From the NCBI GenBank assembly GCA_023399375.1, contig JAEWPX010000188.1:1-40085 (forward strand): a DNA stretch of 40,085 bases. The letters are read 5' to 3'. The notes below the pieces were generated by a model. The model was not told the origin of the DNA. It did not search any database and worked only from the letters and a program-made list of their open reading frames with translations. This document shows, in pieces, positions 30,121 to 36,887 of this stretch. The translations under genes and the position numbers were made by a program. Within the stretch, counting starts at the first letter, position 1, and each line of letters opens with the position of its first letter. The DNA is from Pseudomonadota bacterium. Its GTDB lineage: Bacteria; Desulfobacterota; Desulfovibrionia; Desulfovibrionales; Desulfovibrionaceae.

Positions 30121-31344
30121 CTACTCCGAATCGTCCGAACGTTTGCCCAGGCGCGCCGCAGGCCACAGTCCGGCCGGGCGCACCAGCATCATCAGGGCCA
30201 TGGCCCCGCCGAAAGCCAGCATGCGGTAGAGCTCGAATTCCCGGAACACCTCCGGCAAGGCGACCAGGGCCAGCGCGCCGAGGATGACGCCCGGGATGGA
30301 GCCCATGCCGCCCAAAACGACCATGGCGAGCACCATGGCCGACTCGATGAAGGTGAAGCTCTCGGGGCTGACGAAGCGCATGCGCGCCGCGAAAAACGCC
30401 CCGGCCAGTCCGCCGAAGACCGCGCCCAAGGCGTAGGCGAGCAGCTTGAAGCGGAAGGTGTCCACGCCCATGAGCTCGGCCGCGGTTTCGTCCTCGCGGA
30501 TGGCCTCGAAGGCGCGGCCGATGCGGGAGAAATTGATGCGGTAGACGGCGACGACCGTGAACACGGCCAGGGCGAGGATGATGTAGTAGAGGTATTCGAG
30601 TTTTCTAAGCAGCAGGTATTCGAAGGAAAAGGAGCCGTCGGCGAAACTCGGCACGTAGATGCCCGGGGCCTTGATGCCGAGGATGCCGTTGGGGCCGCCG
30701 GTCAGGGCCATCCAGTTGTTGAGCACGATGCGCACGATCTCGCCGAAGCCGAGCGTCACGATGGCCAGGTAGTCGCCGCGCATGCGCAGGGTCGGGTAGC
30801 CGATGACGCAGCCGGCTGCGGCGGCGAAGAGCGCGCAGATGGGCAGGCAGACCCAGAACGGCATGGCGTAGTGCACGGAGAGCAGCGCATAGGTATACGC
30901 GCCGACGCCGTAGAAGGCGATGTAGCCGAGGTCGAGCAGGCCGCACAGGCCGACGACCACGTTGAGACCCAGGCCCAGACAGATGTAGACCAGGACGTTT
31001 ATGGCCACGTCCTGGGCGTAGCGGTTGGTGAGCATGGGGTAGGCCAGGGCGAAGGCGGCCAGGGGCACGTAGAACATCCAGCGCGGCGCGCGCGATAGCG
31101 TGTGCGCCACGGCGTCGCGCGATTTGGCCAGGGGCGTGAGCACCGGGTCGAGGACGCCCCGCTTGCCCAGGCGGTAGAGCGCGAAGCAGACGGTCGCGGC
31201 TATGGCCACGCGCAGCCAGACCAGGAAGGATTTCTCGAAATGCAGGCCGCCGTCGCGGATGCCCATGAGCGGCCACAGCAGCAGGTAGAACCAGGCCAGG
31301 CCCAGCCCGAAATATAGCCAGGACTTCCTAGACCCGCGTGTCAT
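30121..31344 (-). CDS. livM: Branched-chain amino-acid ABC transporter permease LivM
   Basis: A 407-residue membrane permease, somewhat longer than many because of an extra N-terminal helix pair and a charged linker (RLGKRGVLDPVLTPLAKSRD) before the conserved core. The core begins with LTNRYAQDVAINVLVYICLG, then GLCGLLDLGYIAFYGVGAY and GDYLAIVTLGFGEIVRI. The ATPase-coupling loop is near RAFEAIREDETAAELMGVD. With LivH it forms the channel for Leu/Ile/Val. The ATG at 31344 overlaps livH by 17 bp, so translation is coupled. The C-terminal end PAGLWPAARLGKRS is normal for the family. Confidence 0.95.
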   Translation of the reverse strand: MTRGSRKSWLYFGLGLAWFYLLLWPLMGIRDGGLHFEKSFLVWLRVAIAATVCFALYRLGKRGVLDPVLTPLAKSRDAVAHTLSRAPRWMFYVPLAAFALAYPMLTNRYAQDVAINVLVYICLGLGLNVVVGLCGLLDLGYIAFYGVGAYTYALLSVHYAMPFWVCLPICALFAAAAGCVIGYPTLRMRGDYLAIVTLGFGEIVRIVLNNWMALTGGPNGILGIKAPGIYVPSFADGSFSFEYLLLRKLEYLYYIILALAVFTVVAVYRINFSRIGRAFEAIREDETAAELMGVDTFRFKLLAYALGAVFGGLAGAFFAARMRFVSPESFTFIESAMVLAMVVLGGMGSIPGVILGALALVALPEVFREFELYRMLAFGGAMALMMLVRPAGLWPAARLGKRSDDSE

Positions 31345-32245
31345 CGACGTTTTCTCCCATGATGCCGGTGGGCATGAAATAGAGCACGAGGATCAGGATG
31401 ACGAAGGCGAACACGTCCTTGTACTCGCCGCCGTGGGGGATGTAGGCCGCGGCCAGGATCTCCACCATGCCGATGATGAAGCCGCCGATCATGGCGCCGG
31501 TGATGTTGCCGATGCCGCCGAGCACGGCCGCGGCGAACGCCTTGATGCCGGGCACGAAGCCCATGTCGTAGCGCACCGAGCCGTAGTACATGCCGACCAT
31601 GATGCCGGCGGCCGCGGCCAGGGCCGCGCCGATGGCGAAGGTGGTGCTGATCACCTTGTCGGAGTGGATGCCGACCAGGGCGGACATGACCTTGTCCTGG
31701 GCCGTGGCGCGCATGGCCTTGCCGATGCGCGTCTTGAAGACCAGGGCGTTGAGCAGAAAGAGCAGCAGGGCGGTGACGGCGATGATGCCGATCTGCATGT
31801 AGCTGACGCGCACGCCCCAGGCCTCGAAGCCGCCGTGGGTGAACTCCGTGGGGTAGGCCTTGTCGTAGACGCCCTGGGTGAGCATGAGGCCGTTTTGCAG
31901 GAAAATGGACATGCCGAGCGCCGAGAGGAGCACGGACAGGCGCGAGGACTGGCGCAGGGGCTTGTAGGCCACCTTTTCCACGGCCATGGCCAGCATGGCG
32001 CAGTAGCCCATGGCCAGGATCAGGGCGAAGGCCAGGCCGAACCAGGGATGGGCGTCCATGAGCCCCTGGGAGGCCATGTAGCTTAAGAGGATCACGCCCA
32101 TGTAGCCGCCGGCCGCGAAGATTTCGCCGTGGGCGAAGTTGATCAGCGAAATGATGCCGTAGACCATGGTGTAGCCGAGCGCCACAAGGGCGTAGACGCC
32201 GCCGAGGGTCAGGCCGTTTATGAGCTGCTGAATGAGGTATTCCAT
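31328..32245 (-). CDS. livH: Branched-chain amino-acid ABC transporter permease LivH
   Basis: A 305-residue permease with about eight membrane helices. Standard blocks are GLTLGGVYALVALGYTMVYGI near the N-terminus, LINFAHGEIFAAGGYMG, KIGKAMRATAQDKVMSALVGI-type coupling loop (here TRIGKAMRATAQDK), and VLGGIGNITGAMIGGFIIG. It partners with LivM. The ATG at 32245 has only a weak Shine-Dalgarno (GGA about 5 nt upstream), and a GC-rich hairpin lies between it and livK. This fits the usual need for more binding protein than permease. It overlaps livM by 17 bp at its 3' end. Confidence 0.96.
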   Translation of the reverse strand: MEYLIQQLINGLTLGGVYALVALGYTMVYGIISLINFAHGEIFAAGGYMGVILLSYMASQGLMDAHPWFGLAFALILAMGYCAMLAMAVEKVAYKPLRQSSRLSVLLSALGMSIFLQNGLMLTQGVYDKAYPTEFTHGGFEAWGVRVSYMQIGIIAVTALLLFLLNALVFKTRIGKAMRATAQDKVMSALVGIHSDKVISTTFAIGAALAAAAGIMVGMYYGSVRYDMGFVPGIKAFAAAVLGGIGNITGAMIGGFIIGMVEILAAAYIPHGGEYKDVFAFVILILVLYFMPTGIMGENVDDTRV

Positions 32246-32262
32246 GCCGTCCGCGCTTTTGC

Positions 32263-32287
32263 GGGGGGAAGGCCGGGCCTTCCCCCC
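32263..32287 (-). promoter_or_regulatory. livK-livH intergenic hairpin
   Basis: The inverted repeat GGGGGGAAGG / CCTTCCCCCC (10 bp, 5-nt loop; also readable as 12 bp with a 1-nt centre) lies 15 bp after the livK stop and 17 bp before the livH start. No T-run follows. It probably protects the livK mRNA 3' end or causes partial termination, which would favour the binding protein over the permeases. Confidence 0.65.
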
Positions 32288-32302
32288 GGGTGGGGTAGCT
32301 GA

Positions 32303-33430
32303 CTAGTACTTTTTGCCGGTCTGCGGGTCCCAGTAATTGACGAACTTGCCGTCCTTGACCACGCGGATGATGTAGTTGGAGCCGGATTCGCCGTTCGGCT
32401 GGAACTTGATCCTCTTGGACGCGCCGTCCATGTTCATCTTGAGCAGTTCGGCCTTGATCTTGGCCGGGTCGGTGGACTTGGCGGTCTTGATGGCGGACAG
32501 CAGCGAGTAGGCGGCGTCGTAGGAGTAGGCCGAGTACGCGCCGGGCTTTCCGTACTTCTCGTAGGCGGCCTGGAACTTCTTGTAGGCCGGGGTGGCGTCG
32601 TCGATGTAGCCGAAAGTCAGATACATGCCTTCGGCGGCGTCCTTGGCGATTTCCATCAGCTGCGGATGGTACACGGCGTCCTGGCCGATGATGGCCGCCT
32701 TGACGCCGGCGCGCTTGGCCTGGATGAGCATGAGCGCCCCGGAGGCGGAGTTCTGCAGGCTCATGTAGAAGACGTCGGGGTTGGCTTCCTTGATCTTGGT
32801 CAGCACCGCGGAGAAGTCCTTGTCGCCCTGGTTGACGTGGTCATGCTCGATGACCTTCACGCCTTCCTTGGTCGCCAGCTTCTCGACGTTGTCGGCCAGG
32901 CCCTGGGAGTAGGTGGTCTTGTCGTCCACGATGAAGATGGTCTTGCCCCCAAGCACGTCCTTGATGAACTTCATGGCGGCGATGGACTGGTCGTCGTCGC
33001 GGCCGCAGACGCGGAACATGTAGGGCAGGCCGCGCTCGGTGACCTTCTCCGAGGTGGAGGCCGGGGTCAGCATGGGGATGTCGGCTTCGGCCAGGGCTTC
33101 GGAGGCCGGGATGGTGGCCGAGGAGCAGTAGGCGCCGACGACGCCGACGACCTTCTCGTTGACCAGCTTGTTGGCGGCGGCCACGGCCTGGCGGGGATCG
33201 CAGGCGCTGTCCTCGGCGAACAGCTCGATCTTGTCGTAGCCCGGGATGCCGCCTTCCTTTTCGATGGCGGCGATGGCCGCGCGCGTGCCGTTGGCGATGT
33301 CGTTGCCGTCGGCGGCGTAGGAGCCGGTCAAGGGGCTCAGACTGCCGATTTTGAGGGTCTTGGCCGTGGCCGTTCCGGCCATGGCGAGACAGATGGCCAG
33401 GGCCGTGAGGATGATGCTTCTCGTCTTCAT
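32303..33430 (-). CDS. livK: Branched-chain amino-acid binding protein LivK
   Basis: A 375-residue periplasmic binding protein. MKTRSIILTALAICLAMAG with the site TATAK is a signal peptide of about 26 residues. The mature chain starts KTLKIGSLSPLTGSYAADGND, a standard LivK block, followed by SACDPRQAVAAANKLV, GAYCSSATIPASEAL and TPASTSEKVTERGLPY. Ligand contacts include the SSAT loop. It captures Leu/Ile/Val, or possibly related amino acids, for LivHMGF. The ATG at 33430 has AGGAGG 10 nt upstream; a TTG three codons earlier is possible but closer to the same site. Its gene comes second, after livG, in the minus-strand unit. Confidence 0.95.
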   Translation of the reverse strand: MKTRSIILTALAICLAMAGTATAKTLKIGSLSPLTGSYAADGNDIANGTRAAIAAIEKEGGIPGYDKIELFAEDSACDPRQAVAAANKLVNEKVVGVVGAYCSSATIPASEALAEADIPMLTPASTSEKVTERGLPYMFRVCGRDDDQSIAAMKFIKDVLGGKTIFIVDDKTTYSQGLADNVEKLATKEGVKVIEHDHVNQGDKDFSAVLTKIKEANPDVFYMSLQNSASGALMLIQAKRAGVKAAIIGQDAVYHPQLMEIAKDAAEGMYLTFGYIDDATPAYKKFQAAYEKYGKPGAYSAYSYDAAYSLLSAIKTAKSTDPAKIKAELLKMNMDGASKRIKFQPNGESGSNYIIRVVKDGKFVNYWDPQTGKKY

Positions 33431-33512
33431 GTTCCGCAAACCTCCTGTGTCCTTGGTCTCGCCCCCCTTGCCGCGACGGTGCGGCCATGCGGGCGTATTC
33501 GCGGCTGCGCCG

Positions 33513-34280
33513 TCACCCGTCGGCTTCGGAGCCCAGGTAGGCTTCGATGACCTGCGGGTTGGCCCGGACCTCGTCCGGGCTGCCCTGGCAGATGCACACC
33601 CCGTGGTCGAGGACCACCAGGCGGTGGCTGACGTTCATCACCACGCTCATGTCGTGCTCGACCAGGAGCACGTTTTTGCCCGTGGCGGCGATGCGGGCGA
33701 TGGTCTCCATGAGGTCCCGGCTCTCCGACGGGTTGAGCCCGGCGGCCGGTTCGTCGAGGAGCAGGGTTTTCGGGTCCGACCCCAACGCGCGGGCGATCTC
33801 CAGCCGGCGTTGCAGGCCGTAGGGCAGATTCTTCGCCACGGTGTCGGCGTGGCCGTCGAGGCCCACGAAGGCCAGGGCCTCCATGGCCCGTTCGCGCACG
33901 GCCCGTTCCTCGCGCCGCTGGGAAGGCGAGCGCAACACCGCGCCGAGCACCGAGGCGCGCGTGCGGCAATGCCGGGCGACCATGACGTTTTCCAGCGCGG
34001 TCATGGCCGTGAACAGGCGGATGTTCTGGAAGGTGCGGGCGATGCCCCGGGCCAGGATGTGGTGGGGCCGCAGCCCGGACAGCGGCGCGCCGTCGTAGGT
34101 CACCTGGCCGCCGGAAATCTTGTAGACGCCGGTGATGACGTTGAAAACCGTGGTCTTGCCCGCGCCGTTGGGGCCAATGAGGCTTAGGATCTCGCCTGGG
34201 CGCAGATCGAAGGACACTTCCGTGAGGGCTTGCAGGCCCCCGAAGTGAACGCTGACGTCGGAAAGACACAAGTGAGCCAT
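33513..34280 (-). CDS. livG: Branched-chain amino-acid ABC transporter ATPase LivG
   Basis: A 255-residue ABC ATPase. Walker A is GPNGAGKTT (residues 36-44), the Q-loop is ARTFQNIRLF (Q85), the signature region LPYGLQRRLEIARAL replaces the usual LSGGQ with LPYGLQ as is common in LivG, and Walker B is LLLDEPAAG (173-181). The H-switch is VEHDMSVV. It pairs with LivF. It is the first gene of the unit, unlike the usual position after livM. The ATG at 34280 has a weak Shine-Dalgarno (AAGAA). The gap to livK is 82 bp, with a strong Shine-Dalgarno for livK. Confidence 0.95.
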   Translation of the reverse strand: MAHLCLSDVSVHFGGLQALTEVSFDLRPGEILSLIGPNGAGKTTVFNVITGVYKISGGQVTYDGAPLSGLRPHHILARGIARTFQNIRLFTAMTALENVMVARHCRTRASVLGAVLRSPSQRREERAVRERAMEALAFVGLDGHADTVAKNLPYGLQRRLEIARALGSDPKTLLLDEPAAGLNPSESRDLMETIARIAATGKNVLLVEHDMSVVMNVSHRLVVLDHGVCICQGSPDEVRANPQVIEAYLGSEADG

Positions 34281-34736
34281 GGAACAGGGTTCTTACGAAA
34301 AAATCCGACAAAAAACAAAGGGAAACTTGCCGCGGTTGGAAGTGGCGGCGTGCACCGGTCCTGGGCGTCGAGGCGGAGATGTCCAGGACGAACTTGCCGA
34401 TTTTGTTAAAATTTCATGACGCAACCCGGGTGGGAGAGGCCGTTTTCCCGGGAACGGGGCCTGGAAAACGAGCCAAACGATCGTCGATTTTTTTTCAAAT
34501 ACAAAAAAGAGCGTTCGGTTGCTGCTGGAAATTGCGACGCTTCGACGGCGGGGTGCAATGCGAGACGGCGTCGTCGGACGGGAAGCGCGGCGATTGCCAG
34601 GCCCGGGCGCTTGATGCACAACCATTAGGGAATCGTTCCATCCAAGATGGCCGGGGGGCGACGCGCCCGGCTGCAGGACGTCGGAAGAACACGCGTCGCA
34701 CAGGGGCGGCCGCCACGGGCGCGCCGCGGGGGATGT
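34281..34736. other. Divergent gap between livG and the chemoreceptor
   Basis: 456 bp without a gene. On the minus side the livG leader is AT-rich and holds T-runs (TTTGTTTTTTGTCGGATTTTTTCG, in parts at 34300-34320) after a weak 5-bp stem (GCCGC / GCGGC). This could be an attenuator, but the stem is short. A GC hairpin with imperfect arms lies near 34438-34463. At 34485-34515 there is an AT-rich segment with T8 and A6 runs. I recognised no riboswitch or leader peptide rich in Leu, Ile or Val. Confidence 0.4.
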
Positions 34737-36221
34737 ATGAAATTGCGTTATTTGTTCGGGCTGGGTTCCGTCGTCCTGATCGGCCTGCTGTGCGTGCAGG
34801 GCATATGCTACACGCTGCAAAGCAGCGAAAGCGATGCGCGCATGGAATCGCTTGTCCTGCGCGACATGCGCAATCTCCATGCGTTCGAGCAGCTCTACTC
34901 CCAGGGGTTGCAGACGGGCCAGGCGGTGCGCAACATCCTCATCGACCCCGCCGACGCCACGGCCCGCAAGAACCTGGCCAAGGCAGAGGACGATTTCCAG
35001 GCCGCCCTGGGGCAGCTGCGCGAGGGTTTGCCCGGGAGCGAAGCCGGCGGCCTCGACGAGATCGCCCGGATGTGGCGTGAGCTTTGCGCCGCCCATGCCG
35101 CCGTGGTCGCCGCCGTCGGTGGCAAGGGCGGGGACGCCAAAGGCGATGCGGCGCAACTGCTCAAAAACCAGGGCACGCCGGCCTGGCGCGCGATCAAGGA
35201 CAGGATCCTCGCCGGCGCGGCCCGGCAGGAGGAGGCCAGCCGCGAGGGGCTGACGGCGTACCGCGCCCAGGTCGCGGGCTACCGCCGGGCATTCTGGGCC
35301 GTGACCGCGGTCCTGGCCGCGTGCCTGATCGGCGCGGCGCTCGGCGTGCAGCGCCATCTCGCCGCGCCGCTTGGGAAACTGCGCGACTGCGCCGTGGCCT
35401 TTGCCGCGGGCGACTTCACCCGCCGCGCCGACCTTTCGCGCCGGGACGAACTCGGCGAACTCGCCCGCGCCGTGGACGCGCTTGGCGAAAAGATCGCGGA
35501 TGTGGCCGCGCGCATCCGCGAGGCCGCGGACAACGTGGCCGAGGGTGCGGGCCATGTCTCCTCCGCCGCCCAGGGCTTGGCCCAGGGGGCCAGCGAGCAG
35601 GCGGCCATGGTCGAGGAGATCGCCGCCTCCATGGCGGCAATCGCCCAGAGCATCGAGGCGAGCGCCGCGGGCGCGGCCGCGACGGAGGCCATCGCGACCA
35701 AGGCCGCAGAGGACGCAAAGGGCGGCGGCGAGGCCGTGCGCGGGGCCGTTTCGGCCATGAAGGACATCGCCGACAAGATCGGCATCGTGGAGGAGATCGC
35801 CCGCCAGACCAACCTGCTGGCCCTAAACGCCGCCATCGAGGCGGCGCGGGCCGGCGAGCACGGCAAGGGCTTCGCCGTGGTCGCTTCGGAGGTGCGCAAG
35901 CTCGCGGAGCGCAGCCGCGTCTCCGCCGCGTCCATCAGCAGCCTGTCCGCGACCACGGCGGCCATCGCGCAAAAGGCCGGGGACATGCTCGACGCCATGG
36001 TGCCCGATATCCGCAGGAACGCGGAACTCGTCCGGGACATGGCCGCGGCCGGCGCCGAGCAGAACGCCGGCGGCCGGCAGGTCAGCAAGACCATGCAGGA
36101 CTTCGACGGCATCATCCAGCAAAACGCCACGGCCTCCGAACAGCTCGCCTCCACCGCGGAGACGCTGTCCGAGCAGGCCGGCCAGCTGCGCGAGGCCCTC
36201 GCCTTTTTCAGGATCGGTTGA
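34737..36221 (+). CDS. Methyl-accepting chemotaxis protein with short periplasmic helical domain
   Basis: A 494-residue chemoreceptor. Helix one (about residues 5-24) is followed by a helical periplasmic domain of about 155 residues typical of four-helix-bundle sensors (MESLVLRDMRNLHAFEQLY, then the pattern QAVRNILIDPADA). Helix two (about 185-203) and HAMP follow. The signalling tip is IARQTNLLALNAAIEAARAG, about residues 353-372, then HGKGFAVVASEVRKLAERS. No heme or PAS motif is seen. The ATG at 34737 has GGGGGA 3-4 nt upstream; a longer upstream frame is GC-rich and lacks a signal. It is divergent from livG. The signal is unknown; an amino acid is a natural guess given the neighbour but has no direct support. 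Confidence 0.92.
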   Translation: MKLRYLFGLGSVVLIGLLCVQGICYTLQSSESDARMESLVLRDMRNLHAFEQLYSQGLQTGQAVRNILIDPADATARKNLAKAEDDFQAALGQLREGLPGSEAGGLDEIARMWRELCAAHAAVVAAVGGKGGDAKGDAAQLLKNQGTPAWRAIKDRILAGAARQEEASREGLTAYRAQVAGYRRAFWAVTAVLAACLIGAALGVQRHLAAPLGKLRDCAVAFAAGDFTRRADLSRRDELGELARAVDALGEKIADVAARIREAADNVAEGAGHVSSAAQGLAQGASEQAAMVEEIAASMAAIAQSIEASAAGAAATEAIATKAAEDAKGGGEAVRGAVSAMKDIADKIGIVEEIARQTNLLALNAAIEAARAGEHGKGFAVVASEVRKLAERSRVSAASISSLSATTAAIAQKAGDMLDAMVPDIRRNAELVRDMAAAGAEQNAGGRQVSKTMQDFDGIIQQNATASEQLASTAETLSEQAGQLREALAFFRIG

Positions 36222-36273
36222 AGCCGGAACTCCGGGCACGCCGGTTGCATGGCTCCGCCCGGAGGATCGGAGC

Positions 36274-36753
36274 ATGCAGGCAGTCATCCGCATCGCACTG
36301 CTGGCGAGTCTCGGGCTCATCCTCGGCGGCTGCGCCTTTTCCGGGGGCGGCCGCGAACCGTCGCCCCTGGCCCCCGGGCGGGGCACGGTGGTGGACACGG
36401 CCCGCTCCCAGATCGGCGTCCCCTACCGCAGCGCCGGGCAGTCGCCAAACACGGGTTTCGACTGCTCCGGCTTCGTCCAATGGGTCTACGCGCGCCACGG
36501 CGTGCGCCTGCCCCGGCGCACGGACGACCAGCTCCACGTCGGCCGGCCGGTGTCCAAGGCCGACCTGCGGCCGGGCGACCTGGTCTTTTTCATGCCCTCG
36601 GCCAAATCCTCAAGCTTGCACGTGGGCATTTTCGACGGCCACGGCGGCTTCATCCACAGTCCCTCCCCGGGCGGGCGGGTGCGCGAGGACAGCCTCATGG
36701 CCCCGTACTGGCGCACAAGCTATTACGCCGCCAATCGGGTGATTTCGCCGTGA
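36274..36753 (+). CDS. NlpC/P60 lipoprotein, peptidoglycan endopeptidase
   Basis: A 159-residue lipoprotein. LGLILGGCAF is a lipobox with the lipidated Cys at residue 20. The NlpC/P60 domain follows, with catalytic FDCSGFVQW (C64), SLHVGIFDGH (H116) and FIHSPSPG (H128), the usual Cys-His-His triad, and RPGDLVFF before the histidine. It should cut stem peptides in the periplasm while anchored to a membrane. It starts at ATG 36274 with GGAGGATCGGAGC upstream, and it lies 52 bp after the chemoreceptor, so it may be co-transcribed. A T-rich stretch (GTTTTCTTTTT) at 36785-36795 follows but has no clean stem. Confidence 0.94.
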   Translation: MQAVIRIALLASLGLILGGCAFSGGGREPSPLAPGRGTVVDTARSQIGVPYRSAGQSPNTGFDCSGFVQWVYARHGVRLPRRTDDQLHVGRPVSKADLRPGDLVFFMPSAKSSSLHVGIFDGHGGFIHSPSPGGRVREDSLMAPYWRTSYYAANRVISP

Positions 36754-36887
36754 GGCGACGGCGCGGCCTTTGACAGGCGGGGCGTTTTCTTTTTAACAAA
36801 TCGAGAAAGTGAAACAGCCTGCCGCCGCCATGCCGCGCGCCGCCAGGCCCGACCCGCGTCGCGTGCGGCCAATCCCGGATATCCCCC

